Assembly: GCF_945957525.1 (NCBI RefSeq)
Contig: NZ_CAMFLA010000022.1
Location: 1 to 64,000, forward strand
DNA: 64,000 nt
From: an uncultured Aquitalea sp.
GTDB taxonomy: Bacteria > Pseudomonadota > Gammaproteobacteria > Burkholderiales > Chromobacteriaceae
Direction of reading: 5' to 3'
A program made the position numbers and the translations under genes. How positions within the stretch are numbered: position 1 is the first letter of the stretch; each line of letters starts with the position of its first letter. Under the pieces are notes generated by a model, which was not told the DNA's origin, ran no database searches, and worked only from the letters and a program-made list of their open reading frames with translations. This document shows positions 43,552 to 52,489 of this stretch, piece by piece.

Positions 43552-45263
43552 TGTCTTCCTCTGAGAATTCCGCCACCGTTTCGCCACTGGCCGACATGCT
43601 GGCCGGCCTGCTGAACCGTCTGTCGCCCGACAGCGGTATTGATGTGGCCGCGCCGGTGGCGGAACTGGTGGCGGCCCATGCGCAGGGCCATGTTTGCCTG
43701 CCCTTGCGCAGTCAGGCCGCGCGGCGCTTGCGCAGCTCGCCATTGGTGGGCAAACCGGGCGATTACGCTCCGCTGCTGCTGGACGGGGCTGATCGACTCT
43801 ACTTTGCCCGCCACTGGCACGATGAACACCGCCTGGCTGTCCGGCTGTCCGCCATGGCCGCTGATGTGCAGCCTGCCGACGCCGCCCGGGTGAGGGCGGC
43901 GCTGGACCCGCTGTTTCCTTCGGCCAACCTTGGCCAGGGGCCGGATCGGCAGAAGCTGGCCGCCGCATTGGCGGCGCGGCAACGGTTGCTGGTGATCTCC
44001 GGCGGCCCCGGCACCGGCAAGACCACCACCGTCGTGCGGCTGTTGGCGCTGATTGCCTCGCTGTCGCCCCGTCCGCTGGTGATGGCGATGGCGGCCCCCA
44101 CCGGCAAGGCGGCCGCCCGCCTGAGCGAATCGGTGCAAAAAGCGCGCGACGCGCTGCCGGTGGCCGAAGCTGTCCGCGGACAACTGCCGGGGCAAGCGCA
44201 AACCCTGCACCGACTGCTAGGCCTGCGGCCCGGTCAGGCCCGACCGCGCTATCACGCGGGCCAGCCTCTGCCGCTGGACGTGCTGGTCGTGGATGAGGCC
44301 TCGATGATCGACCTCGAACTGATGGCGCGCACGGTGGATGCCTTGCCGCCGCACGCCAGACTGGTGCTGCTGGGCGACCGGGACCAGCTGCCTTCGGTGG
44401 ACGCCGGCGCCGTGCTGGCCGACCTGTGCGGCCGCGTGGCCTACCGGCCAGCTACGCGTCAGTGGTTGGCCGAAGCCAGTGGCGAAACCTTGCCGGAAAC
44501 ACCGGATGCGCTCGGCAAACTGGCCGACTGCGTCATGCTGCTGACCCACAGCCACCGTTTTCGCGCCGATTCCGGCATTGGCGAGTTGGCGCGCAGCGTC
44601 AACGCCGGCGAGGGAGAGGCGGCTTGGCGGGTGTTACAGGAGGGCAGGTTCGACGATATTGAACTGCGACCGGCGCTGGATGAGACGGCGCTGATGGCGG
44701 GCCGGCGCGATTATTTGCAGGCCATCCGCGCAGGCGCGCCACTGGATGAGGCGCAAGCGGCTTTCGGCCGCTTCATGGCGTTGGCCGGCGAGCGCCGGCA
44801 AGTGGCGCAGATCAATGCGGCGATGGAGCGAAGTCTGGAAGCGGAAGGACTGAAACAGCCAGGGCGGGATTGGTATCCCGGCCGGCCGGTGATGATTGCC
44901 GCCAATGATTACGGCTTGGGCCTCTTCAACGGCGACATCGGTTTTGCCGTGGCGCGGGACGAGGGCGTGCGGGTGGCGTTTCCCATGCCGGACGGCGAGT
45001 GGCGCGAATTCGCGCCCGGCCGCCTGCCCGAGCACGACACGGTGTTCGCCATGACGGTGCACAAAAGCCAGGGCTCGGAGTTCGATGAGGTGTGGCTGGC
45101 GTTGCCGGATCGTCCCGGCAATGTGCTGGACCGGCCCTTGGTGTACACCGCCATTACCCGCGCGCGGCGGCGCTTTGTGCTGGCCGGCGCCAAACCGGTA
45201 TGGGATGACGCGGTGTCTCGTGTCAACGTGCGTTACTCCGGCTTGCCGGACCAGTTGCTATAG
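43551..45263 (+). CDS. recD: Exodeoxyribonuclease V alpha chain (RecD helicase)
   Basis: The 570-residue SF1B 5'-3' helicase has Walker A GGPGTGKTTTV at about residues 150-160 and Walker B VVDEASMID. Motif III is in LLGDRDQLPSVDAGAVLADL, and the C-terminal motifs are TVHKSQGSEFDEVWL and YTAITRARR. It completes RecBCD. It is separated from recB by the phosphotransferase and binding-protein genes but joined to them by overlaps. One exact 13-mer repeat is in its N-terminal region. Confidence 0.95.
   Translation: MSSSENSATVSPLADMLAGLLNRLSPDSGIDVAAPVAELVAAHAQGHVCLPLRSQAARRLRSSPLVGKPGDYAPLLLDGADRLYFARHWHDEHRLAVRLSAMAADVQPADAARVRAALDPLFPSANLGQGPDRQKLAAALAARQRLLVISGGPGTGKTTTVVRLLALIASLSPRPLVMAMAAPTGKAAARLSESVQKARDALPVAEAVRGQLPGQAQTLHRLLGLRPGQARPRYHAGQPLPLDVLVVDEASMIDLELMARTVDALPPHARLVLLGDRDQLPSVDAGAVLADLCGRVAYRPATRQWLAEASGETLPETPDALGKLADCVMLLTHSHRFRADSGIGELARSVNAGEGEAAWRVLQEGRFDDIELRPALDETALMAGRRDYLQAIRAGAPLDEAQAAFGRFMALAGERRQVAQINAAMERSLEAEGLKQPGRDWYPGRPVMIAANDYGLGLFNGDIGFAVARDEGVRVAFPMPDGEWREFAPGRLPEHDTVFAMTVHKSQGSEFDEVWLALPDRPGNVLDRPLVYTAITRARRRFVLAGAKPVWDDAVSRVNVRYSGLPDQLL
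43919..43931 (-). repeat. 13-mer repeat AAGGTTGGCCGAA, exact copy
   Basis: Exact copy inside recD, read by the gene as P-S-A-N-L. Confidence 0.75.
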
Positions 45264-45484
45264 GCCGGCCAACTCATTCCGCCGGTCTGCGCCGGCCGTC
45301 TTGCAGCGCAGTTTGTCTACTTGGCGAGCATCGCCGCGCGAGCGATGAGCCTCAAAGTGAATGATCCGCAACACTTCCATCTGGAATATCCCGCATTCTT
45401 GCGCCAAGCCACTGAAAAAGTTGGGCAAAATGGCTTTGACATCCTATTATGGCGCCTTCCCGATATCACCGGCTGGGAGTTGTC

Positions 45485-46366
45485 ATGCAAGTGGATGGCG
45501 TTCTGGGGTATCTGAGCAAGGTCACCCGTTACGACCGCAGCGCGTTTACCCCTCTCTTCATCGGCCCGCATCGCATGGGCTGTGTCAACGCGCAATGGAA
45601 GGCGCGCCTGCTTGAGACGGAAGCAGCCTTGTTTGCCGAAACAGCTGACGGACTGATCTGCCGCGTCGACGGCGATTACGCCGCCATCAGCGCCGCCTTG
45701 CATGCGGCGGCCCGCCGCTGGCAAACCGCCGGCTGGCTTAACGGCTGGCGCGATGAAAACTTCACCGCCTTCCTGCCGGACGGCAGCCCGGTATTCGAAC
45801 TGGAGCGCGCCGCCTTCCGCCCCTTGGGCCTGACCAGCCGCGCCGTGCATCTCAACGGCCTCACCCGCATGCCGGACGGCGAAGTGCGGATGTGGATCGG
45901 CCGGCGCAGTCCCCACAAGGCGGTGGACCCCAACCGCATGGACAATATGATGGGCGGCGGCATTGCAGCCGGCGAATCCATTGAGCTGGCGCTGGAGCGC
46001 GAGGGTTGGGAGGAGGCCGGCATTCCTGCCGATCGTCTTGAACTGCTGCCGCAAAGCGCGCTGGTGTTGGCCGAACGTCCGGTGCAGCGCGGGCTGCATC
46101 GCGAATGGCTCTATGTGTTCGATCTGTGGCTGCAAGCCGGCGAAACACCCTGTAATCAGGATGGCGAAGTGGCCGAGCATGTCCTGCTGCCGCTGGCCGA
46201 GGTGGAGCAACTGCTGGTGGACGAGCGCTTCATGATTGACGCCGCGCTGGTGGCCAGCGACTGTCTGTTGCGGTTGGGTTATTGGCGCGAAGCCGGCTCG
46301 CGGATCGCCGATGCGCTGCGCGGCGTCACGCTGCCACCCGATACCTGTATTCACGCCGGTGCCTGA
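45485..46366 (+). CDS. Nudix hydrolase with N-terminal DUF4743 domain
   Basis: The 293-residue protein has an N-terminal DUF4743-like region of about 120 residues. A Nudix domain follows, with the box G-x5-E-x7-REGWEEAG at about residues 158-180. Such fusions hydrolyse nucleoside-diphosphate-linked compounds and are often called thiamine-pyrophosphokinase-like in annotations. The ATG at 45485 has GGGAG eight bases before it. It is followed by its own terminator. Confidence 0.88.
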   Translation: MQVDGVLGYLSKVTRYDRSAFTPLFIGPHRMGCVNAQWKARLLETEAALFAETADGLICRVDGDYAAISAALHAAARRWQTAGWLNGWRDENFTAFLPDGSPVFELERAAFRPLGLTSRAVHLNGLTRMPDGEVRMWIGRRSPHKAVDPNRMDNMMGGGIAAGESIELALEREGWEEAGIPADRLELLPQSALVLAERPVQRGLHREWLYVFDLWLQAGETPCNQDGEVAEHVLLPLAEVEQLLVDERFMIDAALVASDCLLRLGYWREAGSRIADALRGVTLPPDTCIHAGA

Positions 46367-46396
46367 ACGCCGACAAGTTTGGCATCCTGTGCCACA

Positions 46397-46426
46397 AAGC
46401 CGACGCTAGTCGGCTTTTTTATTTTC
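46397..46426 (+). terminator. Terminator of the Nudix gene
   Basis: AA-GCCGAC, loop GCTA, GTCGGC, then TTTTTTATTTT. Confidence 0.85.
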
Positions 46427-46513
46427 GATGACCCCGTCTGGCGGGGTAGAATGACAATGCTGTAAACAAGCAACTGATAAAAAGAACATAAGTCGTATCA
46501 AGGGGAAGTCGCC

Positions 46514-46705
46514 ATGTATCGGCTAAAGCTGTTTTCCAAGCACTTCGGCGTCGATGACAAGGGGCCGTTGCACGCTACCCACGAGCAGGCCAGAGAGGCC
46601 GCTCGTCTCATGACCCTAGTGTACAAGGGCAATATCCGCGTAGAAATCCACAAAGTGGTTGATTTGCGTCTGCGCAAAACAGAGAAGCTGGAAGAGCTGT
46701 CCTGA
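46514..46705 (+). CDS. 63-residue protein of unknown function
   Basis: The ATG at 46514 has AGGGGAAG upstream at good spacing. The product is small, basic and probably helical (ATHEQAREAARLMTLVYKGN followed by RVEIHKVVDLRLRKTEKLEE). It has no signal peptide, membrane segment or cysteine. The codon use and the ribosome site support a real gene. It lies between a terminator and the BvgS-type kinase gene, 152 bp upstream of the latter, and might be expressed with it. Confidence 0.65.
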   Translation: MYRLKLFSKHFGVDDKGPLHATHEQAREAARLMTLVYKGNIRVEIHKVVDLRLRKTEKLEELS

Positions 46706-46857
46706 TGGATGGAATTTCCAATGTTTCCCAGTCAATGACCCCGTCATTCCGCTATTAAAATCAGAAAATTCTGTAGCAGTAATAAGACGTAGCTGACTTA
46801 AACGATGTCGTCCTCCTCTTAGGCTTGCCTGATTTCGCAAGTTCAAGGAAGGACATC

Positions 46858-49800
46858 ATGCGCTTTTGGGGATTGTTGGCGCTGTTGCTGGCCTGGTTGT
46901 CGTCGCCCGCCATGGCGGAAGAGGGACTGCCGGTGTCGCTGCGCAGCCAGGCGCTGACCGGCGACAAGTTCGATCTGGGGCGCGACGATCGCCTGTGGTT
47001 GAAAGTGGGCGCGCCCTTGCGCGTCGGTTTCGTGCACAGCCCGCCGCCGTTTGAGATGTATATGGCGCGGGTTGAGCTGCAGGGCATCAACGTGGACATC
47101 GTCGGTTATCTGCAAAACGCCTTGCAGCTGACGGTGGATGCCCGGCATTACCAGTCGGTGGAGGATGCCGCGCAGGCGCTGCGGCAAGGCAAGCTGGATG
47201 CATTGATTGGCATCAGCAGCGCGGCCGCCAGGCCGCCGGGTCTCGCGCTGACGCGACCTTATCTGCTGCATCAGCAGGTGCTGGTGGGCCGCGATGCTGA
47301 CAGTAAGCCCTATCACGCTAATATCGCTCTGCAAAGAGGGGAACCGGTACCCGGCTGGCTGCGCCAGCGTTATCCCAACGCGGTGTACACCCCTTTCGAA
47401 AATCTTGCTGATGCGTTGGTATCGGTGGTGGCCGGGCAGCAGGATTTGCTCTTGGGCGACGCCACCAGCATCAATTATCTCTCCAACCAGAATATGGTGG
47501 ACGGCCTGAAAGTGGTGTCCTACCGGCCGCCGGACGATGGTTGGGCCATGGCGGTGGGCAGTGGTCAGTCGGGTCTGCTGCGCGTGCTCAACGCCGCGCT
47601 GGGGGCTTTGCCGCAAGAAGCCAAAGAGGGATTGCTGCGCCGCTGGAGCGGCGGCGCGCCACTGCTGTTGCCCGAAGCCATTCCGGTGCGGCTGACACCG
47701 GACGAAAAAGCCTGGCTTGCCAAGCACAAAGTGCTGCGCCTGGCGGCCGGCCATAGCCGCGCGCCCATCACTTTCTATGACAGCAATGGCCAGCTACGCG
47801 GCATCGCCGCTGATCTGCTGACGCTGATCAGCCAGCGTACCGGCATGCAGGTGGAGGTGCGCAAAACCAATACCCTGCCCAGCATCCGCGACATGTTGCA
47901 GCGCGGAGAGGCGGATATGGCGGTATTGCCCTTCGACCCCGAGAAATCGGACGGACTGTTGCGCTATAGCCGCGCTATCGCCTTCATGAATTCCCAGCTG
48001 GTCATACGTGAAAATGCCGACCAACCGCAGCGCACCAGAGATTTGGCGGGCAAGAGCATTGCCGTGTCGCGCGGCAACGATCTGAGCACGGGGATGAAAG
48101 GAGTGTTTCCCGATGCCAAGTTCATCGAGGTGGACAACCCGCTGTCGGCATTCGACTTGGTGGAAAACGGCAAGGTGGATGCCGCCATCGTCAGCAGCAT
48201 CCACAGCCGCTATTACCTGCCCACGCTGTTCAACGGCAAGCTGCGCGAAGTGCCCTTGCCCGGCATGCCGACCGGGCAACTGGCTTTCGCCACGTCGGCC
48301 AGCAATCCGCTGCTGCTGTCCATCCTGGACAAGGCGCTGGCCAGCATCGGGCCGGAGGAGATGAGCATCATCATCAATGAGCGATGGCGCACCAATGTCT
48401 CGGCCAGCAATCAGAGTTGGCGAGACTATAGCCGGGTCATCATCTACCTTGTGATCTGCGTTGCTTCCATGCTGCTGCTTGTGTCGCTGGCCTGGAACAG
48501 CCGGCTGCGCAAGCAGATAGACAAGCGGCATGAGGCGGAAAAGGCCTTGAGCGACCAGCTCAACTTCATGAGCACGCTGATCCATGTCACGCCCTATCCG
48601 GTGTACGTACGCGACCGGCAAGGCTATCTGCTCAGTTGCAACGAGCCCTATCTGCAAGCGGTGGGCTTGGGACGGGAGCAAGCCCTTGGGCAGGAGCAAT
48701 TCATCCGCCAGATTGTCGATATCGACCAGGAAACCCGCGTTAGCCTGGAAGAGGATTACCGGCAAGCGATCGAGTACGGCGTATCCATCCAGTGCGACCG
48801 GCAGGTGGTGCTTAAGGGCAGGCCGATTTGCGTCTATCACTGGATTCAGCCCTTCCGGGATTCTGAAAACATCATTCGCGGCGTTATCTGCGGCTGGATC
48901 GACATCAGCGAACGCCTGCGCCTGCTTGAGGAGTCCAGACAAGCCAAGGAAGAGGCGGACCGCGCGAATCAGGCTAAAACCACCTTCCTGGCCACCATGA
49001 GCCACGAAATCCGCACGCCGATGAGCGCCGTCATCGGCATGCTGGAGTTGGCGTTGCGGCAGGCGGAAGCCGGCAAGGCGGATCATGCCTCCATCCAGGT
49101 GGCCTATGACTCCGCCAAAGGCTTGCTGGGCCTGATTGGCGACATTCTTGATATTGTGCGCATCGAGTCCGGCCATCTGTCCTTGAATCCGGAAAACGCC
49201 AACCTGCGGGACCTCATCCATTCCGTAGCCCGCGTATTCGACGGCCTGGCGCGGCAGAAGGGGCTGAGCCTGCAAGTGGACATCCGCGACGACACTGCCG
49301 CTGCCTGGCAAGCCATGGTGGACCCGCTGCGCTTCAAGCAAGTGCTGTCCAACCTGCTGAGCAACGCCATCAAGTTTACCGAGCGCGGCAGCGTCATCAT
49401 TGAGGCGGATGTGATTGCCGATGGTGAAACCCATCAGTGCCGGCTGGCTGTCGTCGACACCGGCATCGGCATTCGCGACGAGGATCAACTGCGGCTGTTC
49501 CAACCCTTCGGCCAAGTGGGCGGTCCAAGCGTCAATACCCAGAGCGGCACGGGGCTGGGTCTCGCCATCAGCCGCACATTGTGCGAAATGATGCAGGGCT
49601 CCTTGCACATGGAAAGCCGTTACGGCATCGGCACCCGCTTGAGCGCCGTGCTGCGCCTGCCTGCCGCCGTTGCGCCCAGATTGATGGAAGCGCGTCTTCC
49701 CGGCGCATCCTTGCCGAAGCGGGACAAAAAATCCTTGCGCATTCTGGTGGTGGACGACAACAGCGCCAATCGGATGTTGCTGAGCCAGCAACTGGACTAT

Positions 49801-50493
49801 CTGGGCCATCAGTCCGCAGCGGCGGCCGATGCGCGCGAGGCGCTGGAATTGTGGGAAGAAGGCGGCTTCGACATGATCATTACCGACTGCAACATGCCTG
49901 GCATGACCGGCTATCAGTTGGCCTCGGCCATCCGCGAAGCCGAAGAGCTGTCTGGCCTGGCGTCTTGTCACATCCTCGGTTTCACCGCCAACGCCTTGCC
50001 CGACGAGCGCGAGCGCTGCATCAGCGCTGGCATGGACGATTGTCTGTTCAAACCCATCGACCTGAGCGCGCTGGACGCTTATCTCACCGGCTTGCCTGGC
50101 GACGCGGCCAGCCCAAGGTTGGCCGAAGAGGGCCGGGTATTCAGCCTGGCTTCGCTGGGCTTTATGGATGGCGAACGGCAAGTCGGCTTGCTTACGCAAC
50201 TGGTGCAGGGTTTCGAGCAGGATATGGCGGCCTTGCGACAGGCGCTGGCGGCAACCGACGCCGACAACGCCAAGCGATTGGCCCACCAGATCAAGGGCGC
50301 AGCCCGCATCATCGCCGCCGAATCCGCCGCTCAGTGCTGCTGCTTGCTGGAAGCGCGTTGCCTCACGGGCAAAGCCGTCTCGCCGGGGATGGCGGAAATG
50401 ACGGCGTTGACGCTGGCCATGGACAGCTTGCTACTGGGGCTTGAGGAGGAGTTGGGGCGTTTGACCGACGAAGCGGTGATGATCGGGCGCTGA
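46858..50493 (+). CDS. BvgS-type hybrid sensor histidine kinase (two Venus-flytrap domains, PAS, HK, REC, Hpt)
   Basis: The protein has 1211 residues. A signal peptide ends near 18-20. Two periplasmic binding-protein domains follow at about 45-275 and 285-515, then a membrane segment near 527-546 and a PAS domain at about 570-690. The kinase core has His716 in ATMSHEIRTP, the N box NLLSNAIKFTE and the G box GTGLGLAIS. The receiver has Asp1010 in ITDCNMPGMTG. The C-terminal Hpt has His1143 in AHQIKGAARI. This is the unorthodox phosphorelay layout of BvgS. No BvgA-like regulator is adjacent, so its partner lies elsewhere. An exact 13-mer repeat is near the 3' end. Confidence 0.93.
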   Translation: MRFWGLLALLLAWLSSPAMAEEGLPVSLRSQALTGDKFDLGRDDRLWLKVGAPLRVGFVHSPPPFEMYMARVELQGINVDIVGYLQNALQLTVDARHYQSVEDAAQALRQGKLDALIGISSAAARPPGLALTRPYLLHQQVLVGRDADSKPYHANIALQRGEPVPGWLRQRYPNAVYTPFENLADALVSVVAGQQDLLLGDATSINYLSNQNMVDGLKVVSYRPPDDGWAMAVGSGQSGLLRVLNAALGALPQEAKEGLLRRWSGGAPLLLPEAIPVRLTPDEKAWLAKHKVLRLAAGHSRAPITFYDSNGQLRGIAADLLTLISQRTGMQVEVRKTNTLPSIRDMLQRGEADMAVLPFDPEKSDGLLRYSRAIAFMNSQLVIRENADQPQRTRDLAGKSIAVSRGNDLSTGMKGVFPDAKFIEVDNPLSAFDLVENGKVDAAIVSSIHSRYYLPTLFNGKLREVPLPGMPTGQLAFATSASNPLLLSILDKALASIGPEEMSIIINERWRTNVSASNQSWRDYSRVIIYLVICVASMLLLVSLAWNSRLRKQIDKRHEAEKALSDQLNFMSTLIHVTPYPVYVRDRQGYLLSCNEPYLQAVGLGREQALGQEQFIRQIVDIDQETRVSLEEDYRQAIEYGVSIQCDRQVVLKGRPICVYHWIQPFRDSENIIRGVICGWIDISERLRLLEESRQAKEEADRANQAKTTFLATMSHEIRTPMSAVIGMLELALRQAEAGKADHASIQVAYDSAKGLLGLIGDILDIVRIESGHLSLNPENANLRDLIHSVARVFDGLARQKGLSLQVDIRDDTAAAWQAMVDPLRFKQVLSNLLSNAIKFTERGSVIIEADVIADGETHQCRLAVVDTGIGIRDEDQLRLFQPFGQVGGPSVNTQSGTGLGLAISRTLCEMMQGSLHMESRYGIGTRLSAVLRLPAAVAPRLMEARLPGASLPKRDKKSLRILVVDDNSANRMLLSQQLDYLGHQSAAAADAREALELWEEGGFDMIITDCNMPGMTGYQLASAIREAEELSGLASCHILGFTANALPDERERCISAGMDDCLFKPIDLSALDAYLTGLPGDAASPRLAEEGRVFSLASLGFMDGERQVGLLTQLVQGFEQDMAALRQALAATDADNAKRLAHQIKGAARIIAAESAAQCCCLLEARCLTGKAVSPGMAEMTALTLAMDSLLLGLEEELGRLTDEAVMIGR
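50115..50127 (+). repeat. 13-mer repeat AAGGTTGGCCGAA, exact copy
   Basis: Exact copy inside the BvgS-type gene, between receiver and Hpt, read as P-R-L-A-E-E with codon AGG. Confidence 0.75.
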
Positions 50494-50693
50494 AAGCGGG
50501 CGTCTAGCGCTCATGAGATACGTCGTAGGCGGCGGATTGTGGCAAAAAGCCTATCGATGCGGCCCGCGTGCTTTTCTCTCGGTTGCGACCGGTGACACAG
50601 GCAAAGTCAAAATGGGTCGCTAGCGCCAAAAGGGCAGCGCAACCTATTGAGCAGCAAGGAAATTGGTGAAAACAAAGGAACGCGGGGGAGGGG

Positions 50694-50770
50694 TGGCGCA
50701 CCCGACAGGGATCGAACCTGTGACCTTCAGCTTCGGAAACTGACACTCTATCCAACTGAGCTACGGGTGC
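50694..50770 (-). tRNA. tRNA-Arg (anticodon CCG)
   Basis: On the minus strand the 77-nt sequence folds as a full cloverleaf. The acceptor is GCACCCG/CGGGTGC, the D stem is GCTC/GAGT, the anticodon loop is TTCCGAA with anticodon CCG, and the T arm is CAGGTTCGATCCCTG. The CCA end is encoded. It reads the arginine codon CGG. Confidence 0.95.
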
Positions 50771-50912
50771 GCGGAGAGCCTGTATTGCAAGGCAGGCGCG
50801 ATAATAGCGCAAAGGTATTGCCCGAGTCCAGTGTATGGTTTTTGCCTTGGGTCGCGGCTTCCCGTATAATCTGGCAATCTTAATTGTCATTTATTTTCAG
50901 GCGAGGCTCGGA

Positions 50913-51656
50913 ATGAGTAATGAGAACGGGATGGCTTCCGGTCAGATCTTCAAGGTCCTGGTTGGCGTCGTTGTCTTTCTGGTAGTGGCGATCTGGTTGT
51001 TGGCCAAACTGGCCACCAGCGGTTACAACGTTGACGCCGAAGTCATGACCAAGGAAGCCGTTGCGGCCCGCCTGAAACCGGTCGGCGAATCCAAAGCCAG
51101 CGACGCGCCCCCGGGCATGCGCACTGGCGAGCAGGTCTTCAAGGCCATCTGTATTTCCTGTCACGGCCAGGGTCTGGCGGGCTCGCCCAAGTTTGGCGAC
51201 GCCGGCGCCTGGGGCCCCCGCATCGCCAAGGGTTGGGACACGCTGACCCAGCATGCGCTGCAGGGCTTCAACGCCATGCCGGCCAAGGGCGGCGCCGCTG
51301 ACCTGACCGATGACGAAGTGAAGCGCGCTGTGGCCTATATGGGGAATGCGGGCGGTGCTAAATTCACCGAGCCGCCGGTAGGCGGCGCTGGTGGCGCGGC
51401 AGCAGCGGCCGACCCGGCTACCGTAGGCAAGAAAATCTACGAAAGCGTGTGCGTGGCCTGCCACGGCAGCGGCGCTGCCGGCGCGCCGAAGTTTGGCGAC
51501 AAGGCCGCTTGGGCCGAGCGCACCAAGGTGGGTCTGGACGAGGTGCAGAAGATCGCCACCAAGGGTTTGAACGCCATGCCGGCCAAGGGTGGTTTCGGCG
51601 GCAGCGATGCGGAATTCCGCGCTGCCATCGAATACATGGTCAACGCCGCCAAGTAA
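50913..51656 (+). CDS. Dihaem cytochrome c (cytochrome c5 family), membrane-anchored
   Basis: The 247-residue protein has an uncleaved membrane anchor at about residues 13-32. Two c-type haem domains follow with CISCH at 80-84 and CVACH at 180-184. Each is followed by a KFGD segment and an NAMPAKGG segment that supplies the axial methionine. An Ala/Gly linker joins them. It should carry electrons in the periplasm, probably to a terminal oxidase or nitrite reductase. The ATG at 50913 is preferred; longer frames start in the tRNA-side spacer. It is followed by a bidirectional terminator. Confidence 0.92.
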   Translation: MSNENGMASGQIFKVLVGVVVFLVVAIWLLAKLATSGYNVDAEVMTKEAVAARLKPVGESKASDAPPGMRTGEQVFKAICISCHGQGLAGSPKFGDAGAWGPRIAKGWDTLTQHALQGFNAMPAKGGAADLTDDEVKRAVAYMGNAGGAKFTEPPVGGAGGAAAAADPATVGKKIYESVCVACHGSGAAGAPKFGDKAAWAERTKVGLDEVQKIATKGLNAMPAKGGFGGSDAEFRAAIEYMVNAAK

Positions 51657-51673
51657 TTCCTTCGGCAAACATG

Positions 51674-51706
51674 AAAAAAGCGCTGCGATGGCAGCGCTTT
51701 TTTTTT
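51674..51706. terminator. Bidirectional terminator after the cytochrome gene
   Basis: AGCGCTGC, loop GATG, GCAGCGCT, with six A residues before and nine T residues after. It serves the cytochrome gene and the convergent methyltransferase. Confidence 0.88.
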
Positions 51707-51709
51707 GAC

Positions 51710-52441
51710 TTAATTTGCCTGCGGCTTGATGGCTACGGCATTGACCAGCGTTTCTTCGCGTTGCCCTTGGGGTGGGACTGGCCGTCCAATCCATTCGAGA
51801 AAGCCGATATCGATGCGGCTCCACCAGAGGTAAGGCAGAGAAATACGCTGATCAGGCAATGAGAAGCCGGTGGATCGCATCATGGCGATATATTCATCGG
51901 CGGTTTTCTGCACATCCATAGGATGGCGAAACAGTAGCTTGATCGGCAGAGAATGAATGTACTTTCTGGTGGATTCGGCAAACAGGAGTACGCCGCCAGG
52001 CTTGAGCACGCGGAAAAACTCTTGCATGGCGGCTTCCTGTTCGACGATGTGATGGAAGCTCTGGTGGCAATACACCATGTCGAACGTGGCATCCGGCCAT
52101 GGCATGTCGGCAGCGTTGCCAAACATCAGTTCTACGGGGCGGTTGCAAAGCCTGGCGGCTTCCCCTGCCCGGTGTTCGATTCCGGGGTCGGCATCCAGGC
52201 CGATGATTTTTTCTGGCTGGAACCGTTGAGCCAGTTCTGCAAATGAGTGTCCGAAGCCACAGCCAACATCCAGTATCAGCGGATAGCGGCCTTCTGCGGG
52301 CAGCAGGCCTTGCAGGTCGTTCAGGGCGCGGCGCAGCACATGGACTTTCCACGTGTCGGACTTCAGAAACCAGTTGCCGAATCGTGTTTCTTCGATAAAT
52401 GGAAATGCTGATGATATTTTTGCGTTTCGTCGATGTTGCAC
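51710..52441 (-). CDS. Class I SAM-dependent methyltransferase
   Basis: The 243-residue protein has the SAM-binding motif ILDVGCGFGHS at about residues 56-66. The acidic end of strand beta2 is in IIGLDADPG, and FRVLKPGGVLLFAES is post-motif III. Such proteins methylate small molecules or quinones, but the substrate cannot be told. The start is doubtful. A GTG at 52441 lies in one arm of a perfect 9-bp inverted repeat and has only a distant GGGG. An ATG 20 bp upstream is in another frame. Confidence 0.8.
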   Translation of the reverse strand: MQHRRNAKISSAFPFIEETRFGNWFLKSDTWKVHVLRRALNDLQGLLPAEGRYPLILDVGCGFGHSFAELAQRFQPEKIIGLDADPGIEHRAGEAARLCNRPVELMFGNAADMPWPDATFDMVYCHQSFHHIVEQEAAMQEFFRVLKPGGVLLFAESTRKYIHSLPIKLLFRHPMDVQKTADEYIAMMRSTGFSLPDQRISLPYLWWSRIDIGFLEWIGRPVPPQGQREETLVNAVAIKPQAN

Positions 52442-52460
52442 AGTGAGATATTGTGCAACA
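52434..52460. promoter_or_regulatory. Perfect 9-9-9 inverted repeat at the methyltransferase start
   Basis: TGTTGCACA and TGTGCAACA are separated by 9 bp. The repeat covers the likely GTG start. It could be an operator, or in RNA a hairpin hiding the start. Confidence 0.55.
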
Positions 52461-52489
52461 TTTCCCCGTCATTTATAAGGACATGGCTC

